This document shows positions 1-12,534 of a stretch of DNA of 64,000 nucleotides, piece by piece. How positions within the stretch are numbered: position 1 is the stretch's first letter; each line of letters opens with the position of its first letter. The notes beneath the pieces are model-generated. The model worked only from the letters and a program-made list of their open reading frames with translations. It ran no database searches and was not told the DNA's origin. A program made the position numbers and the translations under genes. Source of the DNA: Epiperipatus broadwayi (lineage: Eukaryota; Onychophora; Udeonychophora; Euonychophora; Peripatidae); contig JAQFVV010000205.1 of assembly GCA_028023455.1 (NCBI GenBank), forward strand, positions 913,353-977,352. Direction: 5' to 3'.

Positions 1-3000
1 GAAACACAATACTGTGCATCCATTTGTGTGGCCGTTTGGCAATTCACTCAGCTTCAACCAATTCGGACAACTTGCAGATGACATTTTACAGGTCTGGCAC
101 GGATTCGTGTGTAAACAGGCATTTGCACATGAAATCAGAAAAAAACTCTGCTGAAAAGAAGAATCTTTTCCAGTTGTGTGCAGTTCAAAAGTGTAGGGAA
201 GCTTTGTGATGACATACAATTCTTAATATGGAATATTAATTCCACTACACTTTCTAAAAAATTTCCGACAATGAATTTTTGCAGAGTTTCATCTCTTTCA
301 AATATGGCCACCATCAAATCAGACCATAACAAGAGTTCAAGAGTGCTCACTTGACAAATACCATTGCAATGCAATGGGTGTAGTATTTCATTATGTAATC
401 ATAGAATACATCGCTCTCAGGTGGCCAGTTACGGCTCAAAAAACACCTATTGTATTGTCAGTCATAAGTTAAGGCTGCTAAAACAGTATATTAATGTGCA
501 TTTTGTGAAAAACAGCACCATCAGATGGTAGGATTCCATATTCATACTATTACCAATCAAACATATATATATATCCTTTATCAAATTTATCAAAAGGAAA
601 GTTTATATATATAAAAAAATTATTAGCATAATTCTAATACTAATAAAAGAATATCTCCTTAAATCAAAAATTAAAATTATCCATTACGTTTCACAATATT
701 ATTTACACTTATTCTTTTAATTTACTTCCTTTTAGCTTATTACAAATTTATTAAATTTTGTTTGGTTTATTAGATTTCGATACCAAAATTAAATATGTAA
801 GTATGATAATCACAAGGATACTATTTAATGAATGGTAGGCACACTACTTAATACTAGGCACTTTTAAGGTAACGAATATTTCTTAAGGCATCGATAATTA
901 TGCTTATTTCGTCATATTGAGAAAATTATGTAACTTCCTAATTTTATTTATCTAGGACGTTGGACTGGTAACATAACTCAAATCTATCTAAAATACATCA
1001 ATATCCCTGTAACTCTACATTTGTTTCCCTGATATCCTATTATAAAACTTTTCGTTAACATGATTGAAAATCTTAGCTTACTAATACATATCTAAGAGTA
1101 GCCAACAATAAATTCTGTATATACATTTGATATCACTTTGAGCCAATAATAAACTGGTATAACAATATAGTATTATAAATTAATACTTAATAGAGGCATT
1201 ATTATTTGTATCATCATTTGCCTAATGTTGACATGGTTCACAGTTCTAATTCATACCTTCTCAAAGATCAAGAATTAATGTGGTGAAATTTAATGCCATA
1301 TGCAATATATCGACAACTATAATAATGATAAGCCAAAGTAGATAAGTAAGTAAGTAACCTAGACCACAGTCATTCCATGACTATGTATGGTCTGATACCT
1401 AGGTGCCATTATTTGGAACATCTATACAGATATGAGGCAAAAGGGTTGGTTAATTTCTTATTTAAGAAATACCCAAAAAAAAATTTGTAACAGTATAAGT
1501 CTTAATTAGCTCAAAAGTCCATGGGCATCTATACCATTCACCATGATAATGACAACACTTTTACACAGAGTAAAAAAAGAATTATGTCTCATGTGAAATA
1601 ACATAGATATAAAAACCAATACGCATAACAACACATCATCTCAAGATTATCTAACATAGTAACAATCGAATCTCACAAATAAGCAATGTCTACATTATAA
1701 GTGTGAACACCAAACAAATGGAATATAATCATCAATTAATATGTGGAAATTAAAATAGTAATTATCAACTTAAAAGCAATTCCTAGTACAATATATAGTA
1801 AAATATTAAATATGCCTAGATTCAATCAAAATTGAATTTCACCTTTCGTGGTCATTTGATAATTTTAGCTTCACTGACCACAAAAAAAGAAAAGTTTAAA
1901 ATCTTATCATAAATGATTTTATCTTCATTGTGATCAGTTTTTAATATAAATATACACTTAAATATAACTGTTACTTCAGATTCCTTTTATTTTATGAGCA
2001 AGCCGACTGCTGATCACCTATAAATATTGAATACACACAAGATTATAATAAGAATATACAATAAAATAATATTCTTAAATAAGATTTCTTCATATTTCTT
2101 CTGTGATAAAATAAAAACTTGAATGTAATAATTTAAACTGCAGAATTATTTTGAAGACCTTGTAATGTTCTTTGCTTTTAATAATATCATAATTACTTTG
2201 TATTTCTCACCGCATTTTTTCTCCATAAATATCTTGAGTAAACTATTTCTTCCTTTCAATGGATACACCAATGGAATTATCGAGAGACATTAACTTCCGT
2301 TTTTAACTTCAAATATATAGCTATACGTGGGAGATTGTCTTCCATAATAACGTCATTAAAATTTTTATTATTTATCACAAATATTTGTAAATATCCATCT
2401 TCAATATATTTTTATTAGAATCACAACCTTCTGGATGCTTCAAATAAACATTTATTAATGAATTATTACTAATCATAAAGAAATTTCCAAAATCATTAAT
2501 TAATTATGATCTCTCCTTTTTTAAAACTTTTAACTGGCAGAAAATGCAAAGCTGAGGAAAAACATTGACTTTAAAAGGATTATTGTTGTTTATAATTATT
2601 TAATTTTAAGGTATAATCCAGATATCCAATAAATATTCTATTGTACTTTAATAATTCACAATATTATTAATATAGCGAATTACCAATTTGAAATTAAGGT
2701 GGACCGTGAGATAGTTTTGGCAGATAATATTATTCTACTTAATAAATATAATGTTTCCACTTCAGTTAAGTAAGTCTGAAAACTTGAGGGAATTTATGTT
2801 GTTTAATATTAAGAATGTCAGCAAAAGTATTTCTGAGAATTCTAGCGTTAATAATCTATTCATTCATAATTAATGAAACTTAAACCACTATGAGTTATTA
2901 TTATTAATAATTTTAAACATAATAAAATAATTTAATTATTACCTGCATATTCTAATGTTAAGTAGAAATTAATGGCATATATGTTTGGTTTAAAATAGGG

Positions 3001-4489
3001 TTTTATATTAATAAAGTATTTTATAAGTGTACAGGAGAATTATTTAGCAACTAAAATCAGATTTAACTTTTAATATAATTTGCTTGTAATTTTCTCCTAT
3101 TAAGGAAGGTTCCAAAACTACTTTCTATCACAATTTCAAATTTATTATGTATTTTACAACTGTTATAGATAAAACAATTATATTAATTTATGAAAATTAA
3201 TGCTTACAAATTTCCTGAGTTGCTTGTAGTTTAACATAACCTTGGTAGCCCTTTTTTGCTATAACTTTAGTCTTGTTTATGAACTCCAGTTTTCAAATTA
3301 TCAGTTGGTGGTCATAATACATCCTTTTGTGGATGAAGGGTGCTTTTAAATCTACACCATGCTTTACTAATGAAAAAAATAATTATACTTTTCATTATAG
3401 AAAATAATAAATTTTAAATAATTTATATACTTTAAATAATAGATAGGTTTCTTTGACAGTTGGAAATGATCTCCATGTTTATTTAAAAAAAAATCCCCTT
3501 CCACATTGTTACTAGCTAATTTATAAACTTTTTAGCCAAGGGACTGATTGTACATCAATAAGCCAATCAGATTCTTTATTGTCAGTAGAGATATTTGCCT
3601 AAAATTAGCAAATCTAAACCTTGATTATAACTAATTGAACTCTTTGTTAATATTTTAGAATACTGTAAAAAAATATTTAATGATTAATTATATTGTTTAG
3701 TTTAAAAATAATTCTAATCTTAAGTCTGTTGATAAACCATTATTTAACAGTAAAAATATTAAAATAATTGTATGACTTTATTTAAAGTAATGTTATATCA
3801 TTATATCAGAAATAGGGAACTAATTTATCTGTCAAATCGTATGTGAGCATGCTTTCACACAACTTGACAGAGAACTGACATATTTGTTAAACAGTCTGAT
3901 TATTTACTATCCTAGAGAAATTTATTTATTACTTTTCCCTATTCGCATCCAATAAAATTAATAGCCATTAGACCACACCACTGATTCAAGCAACAGATTT
4001 AAATAATTAAGGTTACAGTTGATTGAAATTTAAAATTTTAGTTCATGGATTGATAAAATATAATTTGATGAATATCAAGCCCAACCATAAGGTTACAGTA
4101 TATGACCTTAATATTTGTGGATTAATAAAGAATAGTTAAAAATTATCTTATTCATTTTGAATCTGTCCTCCATATACAAGTCATATAAAAAAAACAAAAT
4201 AAATAGAAATGAAAGTAAATAAGAAATAGACAAAAATAAGGCAAAAAACAAAATAGAAAGATTATTAAGATAAAAAAAAGTAGCCTTTTTATAAAAGATT
4301 GTCAGAAGAGGAGAGATGAAATTTTAAGTTCCAGTATAAGCAAAAATACTGTGCAGGAAATAAATGAAAAATATGGTACCTAGTTATAATAGCTAAGGTT
4401 TATTAGTCTTGTACATAAATGAAAGTTCAAAATGTAAGATTTCATTTGTAAAACGTAATCAATTGTAAAAGTTCTAAAAAATAAAGCGT
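1..4489. other. Unassigned AT-rich DNA, no gene seen
   Basis: No recognisable gene or repeat family was identified. The first 420 bases are less AT-rich and hold two short overlapping open frames on opposite strands (24-209 plus, 135-374 minus). Neither has a recognisable motif, so I do not call them genes. The rest is dominated by A and T runs with stops in all frames. Confidence 0.6.
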
Positions 4490-4600
4490 AAACCACTAAA
4501 CATCACATGATCACTATGCCTTCTGGCATTCATTGATTACTCTAGTTGGCACGGGGTGGCACTACTGTATGGATAGTTTTGCCTTGTTTAAAATAAAGCT
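4490..4600. repeat. Deleted copy of the CATCACATGATCAC foldback repeat
   Basis: This is a short copy of the repeat seen almost complete at 63508-63880. It begins with AACCACTAAACATCACATGA and then passes straight into the opposite inner arm (GGCACGGGGTGGCACTACTG, then TTTTGCCTTGTTTAAAATAA). The middle of the element is missing. No flanking TTAA is preserved on the left. Confidence 0.7.
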
Positions 4601-4855
4601 TATTGAAAAATGTTATTTGGATTTAAAAGTAAGATATTTAAGTTCTCATATCACAATCATTACATTTTATATTATTTCAAAGCCTTTTTGCATGTGATAA
4701 GAATCTTCTATATCCAATTTGTTTTGTTTACATAAGAGGTTATGATGGTGATATTTTATGTGTAGTTACATGTTGGAGTATTTTCATCATATATTGGAAT
4801 TTTTAAACATTTTAGAAAAATGTAAATTTTATACTTTTCATAATACATTTAATTG

Positions 4856-5040
4856 TTAGTAATAACATACAAAATAGCAAGAAAATGTAATGTATCCTGG
4901 TATTATTTTCCTCTCATTATCTGGTGCTGCTAGCAAGACCAGTGATAATACTATTGTGGGGAATTAAACCCATGGCCTTTAGAATCATGAACACTTTTAA
5001 ATTATTGTGTAACCAATTGGACATCTGTCAAAGACAATAG
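4856..5040 (-). mobile_element. tRNA-derived SINE, family 2, decayed
   Basis: Read on the minus strand, a tRNA-like head (CCAATTGGTTACACAA, then a B-box-like GGTTTAATTCC) is followed by a body with CACTGGTCTTGCTAGCAGCA. The same order is found at 11950-12155 and in the pair at 31020-31640. The A box and body are diverged. It is assigned by similarity to the copies inside this window. Confidence 0.55.
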
Positions 5041-5700
5041 TCAGTAGAAATGTTATCTGTGAGGGAGGATCCTTTTAATAATACTCAAACTATCTTAATA
5101 CAATTTATTTTAGAATCTCAATATTTTGAACAGAATAAAAAGTTCTGAATCAGATGCAAACTAAACATCACTAGTCAGTTTCTATCAAATTGGCCTTCTT
5201 CAGAACATGAGCCACATGCCATTCATCCATGTAATTATAATCTTTTTAAAAAGTTGAACAGAGAATCAAATAATGTTTTTATTAATAAAAGAAATGGTTG
5301 ATTAATGTTAGGATTGTATATTTTTAATTTTTAAATAAAATTATTTTCACATAAAAAAGTAAACACTTTCTAAAGAATTTTTATGATTAATATTAAATTT
5401 AATAGAAATAAATATCATCACACAACTTCTATGCACTTAACCCAAAGTAATGCAATATATTTGTTACATCAAAATTTTTAAAAATAGCAGTCAATTTCAA
5501 CTGACCAATAGACTTTTTCAGAATTCCATATATTCCAATAGTTTTGATATTAACATCTTACCCTATTTTAAAATTTTTCCAGATTCCGTTCCATTTTTAA
5601 GACTACAAATTTGTTATCTTCATTAATTAAGCCAAATATCTTAATATGATTTAAAATCTCATTTACAGTTTTAATCCATCTTTACTTTCAGGAAAAGAAC
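5041..5700. other. Unassigned AT-rich DNA
   Basis: No gene, RNA or repeat family was recognised in this stretch. Confidence 0.5.
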
Positions 5701-5825
5701 ATCTGTCTGTCTATCTATCTATCTGTCTGTCCGTCCATCTGTCCTTCCATCCATCTACCTATCTATCTACCTATCCATCTTACTGGCCCATCTATCTACC
5801 TACCTATATATCTATATATTGTATA
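5701..5825. repeat. TCTG/TCTA/TCCA tetranucleotide microsatellite
   Basis: The sequence is an imperfect run of TCTG, TCTA, TCCA and CCTA tetranucleotides ending in TATATATC repeats. It is a compound simple repeat and has no coding potential. Confidence 0.95.
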
Positions 5826-5844
5826 GGAGCATCCCCCTACAATA

Positions 5845-5985
5845 GTTTGGCATAATGATAGGATGGTAAACTCTGGAGCTCAAGATCTTTGGATCATTGC
5901 CAATCTGTCATTGCCAGTGCTGAAACTTCTTATAAACATCCGCCCAATAAAGTGCTCAATTATTTTATCTGGTGTTTGCTAATTA
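5845..5985 (+). mobile_element. tRNA-derived SINE, family 1, decayed
   Basis: It matches the 45 kb array unit in order: GGATGGTAAACTCTGGAGCT, a guide-like GGATCATTGCCAATCTGTCA, then GCTGAAACTTCTTATAAACA and a closing CCCAATAAAG. The A-box region is degraded. It is recognised by comparison with the copies at 45070-45840 and 47400-47525. Confidence 0.65.
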
Positions 5986-6225
5986 CTCTGAATTACACCA
6001 GATGACTCTCATTACAGTTCAAGATTTGGCTGTAAATATCAAAATGTTTACAAGAATGGCATGCAGTGGCAAAGAGTAAGGTACCTGGTTACTCCATTTA
6101 TTTTTAAAAAGAGACCATATATATATATATACACACAAATAAAATGTCCGTTAATTAAAAGACTTAAAAATAATAAATATAATAATAATAAACTATTATA
6201 AACAGTCTTTTAATATGCAGAAGTA
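5986..6225. other. Unassigned AT-rich DNA
   Basis: No gene was seen. A short (AT)n run lies at about 6118-6132. Confidence 0.5.
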
Positions 6226-7125
6226 CTTTGGTTAATTTCTTAACTTGCCTCAACTGCCATTAAATTCAAAAAACAAACAGAAGTAAATGTCACCAACTCA
6301 AATCCCATGAATCCCAAATTTTAATGTTAGCAGCTTGTCTATTAATTAGATTTGTATCTCTATTTATTAAAATTGTCTCCTTAATTTTTTTATTATGGTT
6401 TTTCTCTTCATGAAGAATTTTAACACTTTCAATATTAAACTTAAATTTATATTTATATGCCCTTTCATGATCCAAGAAATCTGAAGAGTCATTAAATCAC
6501 TATTATTTTTACTTTTCACATGCTTAGATAACAATTCATGCTTCTTTAATCGTTTTTCAATACTGCACCTCGATTCACCTATATATGATAACATACATCC
6601 ACAAAAAATTTAATACACAACATTACTTCTCTGCTTGACAGGTATGACATTTTTAGAATTATTCATTAATTTATTAACATTATTTGGAACACAGAATGAA
6701 ACATTAAACCCATTCTTATATATATCCTTAAAAAATTTCACTTGACTATTTGAAATATATGGAATAGATTTCCATTTTTTACTATCAATCTTCAACTTCT
6801 TTAAACCATTATAACTTTTAAATTGTCATAAAGTATTGCTAATCTATTCCATCTTATAACCAACATCAAGCAATTCCTTGGCAAGTAGCTCAATATTTTT
6901 TTAATTTATCACACTGATCTTTTGCATAATTTTTCATTACGAAACAAAAAAGATATAAAGCTTACATCTTATGCATAATTGGTAATTTGATTTACAATTT
7001 ATATATCCCCCTTTTTGCAATGATTTGATTATTGATTTATAATTTAACATAACTATTATCTCTTGTAATAATTAAATCCAAATACTTAATTACTTTTGTC
7101 ATGTTAAGGAATTAACCAAAAGAAA
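6226..7125 (-). mobile_element. Penelope-like element remnant with GIY-YIG endonuclease end
   Basis: Read on the minus strand this is the C-terminal part of a PLE ORF in several frames. It runs from a weak RT-end segment (KYLDLIITRDNS near 7080), through SIPYISNSQVKFF (about 6760-6720), to a GIY-YIG core (YIGESRCSIEKRLKKH) and a tail DHERAYKYKFKFNIE then HEEKNHNKKIKETILI. In PLEs the GIY-YIG nuclease follows the reverse transcriptase and nicks target DNA for priming. At least two frameshifts and the loss of the RT make it non-autonomous. Both ends carry related sequence in opposite orientation: GGTTAATTTCTTAAC at about 6231 and GTTAAGGAATTAACC at about 7109. Confidence 0.8.
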
Positions 7126-7430
7126 TGAAAGACTGTATGTAATAATTTATTACCGTTATATTCATTATTTTAATTGTTATTACAATATATATGTAAAATA
7201 ACAAGTTACCCAAATTTTAAATTATAATAACAGAAAATAACAACAATATATAAATTAAGCAATACTTCCAATTACTAATATGGGTATATACAGGAAAAAT
7301 CTGCATGATATCGCCTTTTTTATTTGTCTACATGATTTCAGTTGAAAATGATTAAAACATAATCGAAATTTTTTTTGCTTAATTTATTTACCGTTATTGT
7401 AATTTAAAATTTATATATATATAATAAGCA
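7126..7430. other. Unassigned AT-rich DNA
   Basis: Nothing recognisable apart from short AT runs. Confidence 0.5.
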
Positions 7431-7550
7431 TGTTCTGCGGTAGACTGGCAGACGCTGGAACTCAGGATAGAGGGATCATCACCCAAAATCTATCACTTCT
7501 ATTGCCTTAAACTTCTTATGAATTTCTGACTAATAAACCCATTTTTCTTC
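7431..7550 (+). mobile_element. tRNA-derived SINE, family 1
   Basis: It contains GCGGTAGACTGGCAGACGCT, GGAACTCAGGATAGAGGGAT, a TCTATCACTTCTATTGCC segment, then AAACTTCTTATGAATTTCTG and CTAATAAACC. This is the same order as the 45 kb array unit. The first 20 bases resemble a pol III A box (GGTAGACTGG). The B-box area is diverged. Confidence 0.7.
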
Positions 7551-7599
7551 TATTTTTTATACATTAAATATATTTAATAATTTATTCTTATAAAAAATA

Positions 7600-7976
7600 T
7601 GATTATCATCATTTTCTACCCTTATTAATCCACTGCAGGATGAGGATTTCTTCAACTTTAATCTAATTTCTTTGATCCCTAGCTTTTCTTTTTCGCAACA
7701 CACCAGCAAACATCCTATTTCATCCATCCATCTCACATGTGATCTCATTCTAGGTCTTTTACAATCGTTTAAAATTGCAATTATCCACCTATTATCATCC
7801 CTTGTAACAATATCTTTAACCTAGCTCCACTTTAGTCTGGTAATTCTTTCAATGGTGTCAGTAACCCCAATTTGTTCTTTCATCCATGTATTTCGTTTTC
7901 GATCCCTTATTATTCCTAACATAAATCTCGATATTTCGTTGAGTAATCTAAAGTCTGTACTTCTTTTCTGTTAAGT
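7600..7976 (-). mobile_element. RTE-type LINE 3' fragment
   Basis: On the minus strand the decayed RT C-terminal region can be followed from an ITQRNIEIYVRN segment (near 7950) to KRPRMRSHVRWMDEI (7710-7755), ending in a TGATGATAATC-like tail at about 7600. The same series of motifs is better kept at 39255-39900. The short TGATGA-type 3' tail is a known trait of RTE LINEs. The copy is 5'-truncated and carries stops, so it is inert. Confidence 0.8.
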
Positions 7977-9164
7977 AATGATACTATATATTTTTTTAAA
8001 ATCTAAACTCGTAAATAGAATGCAAACTTAAAAGTTTGGAATCACTTTAAGTTTTATTGATAGTATATGCTAATATTGTATTCACATGCAAAAATATTTT
8101 TAAATTCGTCGGTTGATTTCTCAAAATTTTTCTTTTTTAAATTTAATGGACTGGAGGGGGGGGGAGGTAAATGGAGATTTTTTTTTTAATATGTAAATAT
8201 GTAGGAGCGAAAAAAGAGAATAGTATTTGTTTATTAAATGCCACGTAGTTTGACAAGAAGAGAAATTTTATTAAATTTATTTTGAGTTAAAAAAATATAT
8301 ATTTAGATTGAAAAGTGAATAATACGTCCTTAGAAACGTCTTTTCTTTAATGTGAAATATGAAGTTTTTAATGGATTAAAATATATTCTTTGTTTAAGAA
8401 TGTCGGCTTAAGAGCTTCTAGATAAATTATAAAAACATTTTTCGTTTTTTGTTATTTTTGCAAATTGCTTGTTGCCTTCCACAGTTGATTAAAAAAAGTA
8501 ACAAAATGTCTTCTTATTTGCATTCATTACTGACCAGAGATGTTTCCTAAACTGCATTTCAATGGGCTTCTTGTTCTGATTACTGCTTTTCAATTCGTTG
8601 AAAGAAAAAAAAATTACTGCAGCCAGGTTTTATAATATTTATATAGTGCTATATTTTCTCTATTTAAAACTAATCATGTTATGCTTAAAAAAGTGATGGG
8701 AGTAGGGCATTGAAAAATCTCCTACAGGGCCGAAACCTCTCCAACAGTTTTACATAAAAATAATAATCGTATGATTTATTACTCAGAAATATCATAAGAA
8801 GATTGAATGCTGGAATTGATGGTGTAAACTTGTAATCTTTCAACTTTGATCTCTATAAAAGTCACACTGCACAAACCAGGCAAGTAACTTCTCATAGAAT
8901 AATCAGTAAGAAAGAATAAGTCACTAATTGATCAAATGCTTGGTGATGATGATTTTAATGGTGTTTCTTTTGTTTTATTTTTCAGCTATGATAAGCTAAA
9001 TATACATTTGCTGACAATTTGAGATACTAACTGGAATGCCACCAAAATGAAAAATTCTTATAAAAGTACAAATCTCATCTGGACTGAATTTGAACCCCAG
9101 ATTGTGAATCTAGAGACAAAAAGCTGTATTGCCAAAGCATTATTATCTTAATAATTATTTTAAA
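7977..9164. other. Unassigned AT-rich DNA with a G-run
   Basis: No gene was recognised. A G-rich purine tract (GGAGGGGGGGGGAGG at about 8152-8168) is followed by a T-run, one of four such C/G homopolymer sites in the window. Confidence 0.5.
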
Positions 9165-9300
9165 TTCTCCTGCATGGCTTGATGTACCAGAAAAGTATCA
9201 GACTTGGAGTTTGATGTCCAAGAATCATGGCCTAGCTCCATCACTTTCAATACTCTAACTTTATATAAATTCCTGAACAATAAAGTCATTTTATTAAATT
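9165..9300 (+). mobile_element. tRNA-derived SINE, family 1, decayed
   Basis: It carries GTATCAGACTTGGAGTTTGA, GTCCAAGAATCATGGCC, CTCCATCACTTTCAATACTC and TAAATTCCTGAACAATAAAG in the same order as the other family 1 copies. The head has lost most of its tRNA resemblance. Confidence 0.6.
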
Positions 9301-9480
9301 TTATTTAGTGTTTAAAACTGTAATTGGAATATATGTTTACAAACATTAGGTATATTTTTAAAAAGTAGGGGAAGTATTGTTTTAATTTAACACCAAAAAC
9401 ATGAACCCATTTATAATACATCCTAGAAAATTGCACTTTTCATGATTTAAACTTCAATATTAAAAGAATATATATGGATG

Positions 9481-9765
9481 AGAACAACAAGAGCTACTGA
9501 CATCATTGAAAGAATTAAGAGACTGTAGTAAGGCTGGGATGGACATATTGCTAGATGAAATGATACTAGATAGACATCTTAAACAGAATTCTAAGAGATT
9601 GTTAAAGACCCAAAAAGAGACCACATGTGAGATGGATGAATAAAATTAGGTGTGCCAGGGTAATGTGGAGTAGAGAGGCTAGAGAGCAGAGAAAGTGAAT
9701 TACCCTTGGAGAAACTTTCATCCTACAGTGGATCAAGAATAGTCAAACATGATGATGATGATTAA
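9481..9765 (+). mobile_element. RTE-type LINE 3' fragment
   Basis: The plus strand shows, across several frames, a TDIIERIKRL-like segment, GHIAR, a KDPKRDHM segment matching KRPRKRPHVRWMDE of other copies, then a REARE-like segment. It ends in the RTE-type ATGATGATGATGATT tail near 9750. Stops interrupt every frame. It is the same family as 39255-39900 and 48640-49195. Confidence 0.8.
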
Positions 9766-9914
9766 TCCAATAGGTTTCAAATCATACAATTTTTATGGTT
9801 ATACTTTTACTAAAACTGATTTTAAGCTATTGTTGAACATAATTTATTTATAGTGTCTTCAATTTTTAATCCATTTAATAGTCAAATTATATATTTCTTT
9901 ATATACTACATTTA

Positions 9915-10000
9915 GTTACTTTACAGCAGAGAAGGTTTGATAAAGCTCTGATGAAGACTGCTGGACAGTCGAAACTGTAAGGAAAATAAAGAAGTTTTTA
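9915..10000 (+). ncRNA. Hammerhead-like hairpin of the PLE 3' type
   Basis: CTGATGA (9948-9954) is followed by one extra A and a 5-bp stem (GACTG / CAGTC, loop CTGGA), then GAAA (9971-9974). These are the conserved boxes of a hammerhead core, but the extra A between box and stem is not canonical. An upstream CTTTACAG (about 9919-9926) can pair with CTGTAAGG after GAAA, which would form a third helix. Related hairpins are at 13848, 22755, 41461 and, on the minus strand, 40801. Self-cleavage is not shown. Confidence 0.5.
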
Positions 10001-11264
10001 AAAAAAATTTGTTTGCATTGAATTGTATATGAAAGAAGTATTATAAGCAATATATATATGAATATGTGGATATACAAATGATGAGAATTGTATCATTAAA
10101 ATGCAATTATATCAATGTTTTGTATATGAAGATTATATTGCCTCTTATTTTGTGTATAATCTTTGCTTTTGAAAAGACACAATTGAAAATGCATTAAAGT
10201 TTTATTTAACATTACTTATATTTTCTTCATGTAAAAAGCATTGATATAATAGCATATAGTTACTATTTATATATATATACCACAGAAATAAATTTATATT
10301 ATAATACACAACCAGCTTATTAGACAAAACATTTTTTGCTTGTAAAATAAAAGCAATCTTTTAAAAGTCTGACATTTTTTATAGTTCACCTGGTGGAAGT
10401 TTTTGAAAATTTCACCCATTTGCTTCTGTATAAAGTCTTTATTTTATAGTAACACTCAATAAATTGAACTTGATTTCTTTTTTTAATTTAATTTAGTAAA
10501 TGAATAATATTCTAAAAAATCAGATTTGATCTTTTTTAAATATTTAAAAACTGATTTGTAAATAAGAACAGTATTCCATAAACTTCATCAATGAAGTTTG
10601 TAAAAATATTCTTTCAAAAAACAAACAAATTATTTTTCATTTAATTTTTTTTTAAAATGTGAATGAACAAAGGTAGATTTGTGATAAATCTATCAAATTC
10701 TACTTTAAAATTTTATATTTATTTTATGATTATTAAAATATTTGAAAAATTCTAACACCTATTAATTTTGACAAGTGATGATATTAGCCATAAATTTCAC
10801 ATGAAGCATCATCAAGAATGAAAAATGCCTTAAAAGTAATCTTTTCTTGGAGAAGAATAGAGTAAAGACAATTGATATTTGCCAATTTTCCATAAGATAA
10901 TGACTTCTCACTCTTCAGATGTTTTTTTCAATTAAAAATCTATAAAAGAATCTACCTTATTTTAAAATCCCTTACAGTAATGGTAAGACAGTGTTATAAA
11001 GCTTCAGAACTATCATATTTGTCTGAGGAATACATGCAATAATTCAAAGTAAAAATGTGAGTTATAGAATTAAAAAAAACGTCACTTGATTCCAGTTTAC
11101 ATAATGCTGTTACTTTGAAATAAAAGATTACATTTATTTGAGTTAAATAATAGCTTAAGTTGAAAGCATTGTTCAGATAGTTATTATTTAATTCAAATAA
11201 ATCTAATCTTTTCATTGGATGCAAATGAATAGAAAAATGCTATTCTGTAAGAAATATTTTTCAC
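10001..11264. other. Unassigned AT-rich DNA
   Basis: No gene or repeat family was recognised. The minus-strand open frame at 10994-11224 has no recognisable motif. Confidence 0.5.
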
Positions 11265-11410
11265 TTCTGCCACCTAGTGTAAGCTTGAGAAATCAATAGA
11301 TGCTTCTTGTAATGCTTAAAAATGAATAGGGCAATAGTGGATAAGGATATATTAAGTTCTACCAGCTAGCATTTACTGATTACTCAAGCTTACACTAGAT
11401 GTGCAACTGG
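11265..11410. repeat. Foldback copy of the GCCACCTAGTGTAAGCTT repeat
   Basis: The left arm (GCCACCTAGTGTAAGCTTGA, then AATCAATAGATGC) is repeated in reverse at about 11366-11404 (GATTACTCAAGCTTACACTA). The two arms enclose about 65 bp. The same arm sequence occurs at 20371, 29735, 38575, 49665, 50090, 54217 and 63780, so this is a dispersed repeat able to form a hairpin. Confidence 0.8.
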
Positions 11411-11949
11411 TGATTATAGAGAATTTGTTATTGAACATTTAAAAGAATTGATTTCGTCTCAAGCTATTCTGAATAAAATTTACATATTCAATAGTTTTAA
11501 TCATAATTAAATTGTAAAAATTGTTATTAAGATTAGATACCACAAAAGTCTAAAATCAAGTAAACAAACTATTCAATTCTATAGACATCATAAACAACAC
11601 TACAGTGAAATACATTTTTTAAGTTAATACATCTTTGAAGATGGCCACATTATAATAATTAAAATATTGAGAGAAGATAAAACAAGATGTTATATAAAAG
11701 TATATATTAACTATATTGTATACTAAATTTGGAAATAAAGAAGGGAAGATTAATATAAATGATAAAGATTATAATTAAAACTACAATGTAGAGAATATTC
11801 ATTTTATATGAAGACAATATTGTTATAATGTTAAATTTGCATAAAACATTAATTGATAATTGTATTTATATATTTCCACAATGTAATATTAAATATCGAA
11901 TGTCTTTAGACAAAATGAAGGCTCTATTTAAATTTTCCAATTATATTCA
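11411..11949. other. Unassigned AT-rich DNA
   Basis: No gene was seen. Confidence 0.5.
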
Positions 11950-12155
11950 ACTGTTAGTAACAGCACACAAGAGTTAGTTAGAGCATTATCTTAAAATTCA
12001 ATAACCAATAATCTAAAACCCCAGGTTCGATTTACATACTCATACTCTCATTGGTCCAGTCAGCAACACCTGAAGAAGAGATTAATATAATACCATTTGG
12101 AATGTGTGCTTACTAACCTATGTGCTATTACTAACAGATTAACGTAATTGAAAAA
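11950..12155 (+). mobile_element. tRNA-derived SINE, family 2
   Basis: An A-box-like TTAGTTAGAGCATTATC (11974 on) and a good B box GGTTCGATTTA (12023-12033) form a tRNA-like pol III promoter head. The body holds CATTGGTCCAGTCAGCAACA then CCTGAAGAAG, and ends near TATTACTAACAG. Copies at 4856 (minus), 31020 (minus) and 31426 (plus) share the order. Confidence 0.75.
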
Positions 12156-12534
12156 TTTAAATAAAGTTTCAAAACATTCAATATTTCATATTAAATGATG
12201 AAAATAGTCCAACATATAAATACAATAATATGCTATCATCATATGTCTTCAGGCAAATATTAACTGATAATGTATGTTATAATGAATTGAAAAAAAAAAA
12301 CAATGATTGCTGATGATGATTATCTCAAGTTGGGCCATGACTTGGTATCACTATGATAATCATTTCAGCTCATATATATCTTTCATCATAGATGTACTGA
12401 TCGTAAATACAATATCAGTAAATTATTATAATAAAGCTTGTTAAATTATGTCATGTGATATATGACTTGATTCCTTTGCAATTATATTTTTTTTGATTAA
12501 GGCTTTGGTGATTTTATATTGTTAAAGCTATTAA
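12156..12534. other. Unassigned AT-rich DNA
   Basis: No gene was seen. There is an A-run at about 12290-12300. Confidence 0.5.

Noticed and set aside
24-374. Two overlapping short open frames on opposite strands as a possible gene end
   Set aside because: No recognisable domain, no splice-supported exon structure, and the frames are short enough to arise by chance in a less AT-rich patch.
5701-5825. Tetranucleotide run as a possible regulatory or structured RNA element
   Set aside because: It is a plain compound microsatellite.
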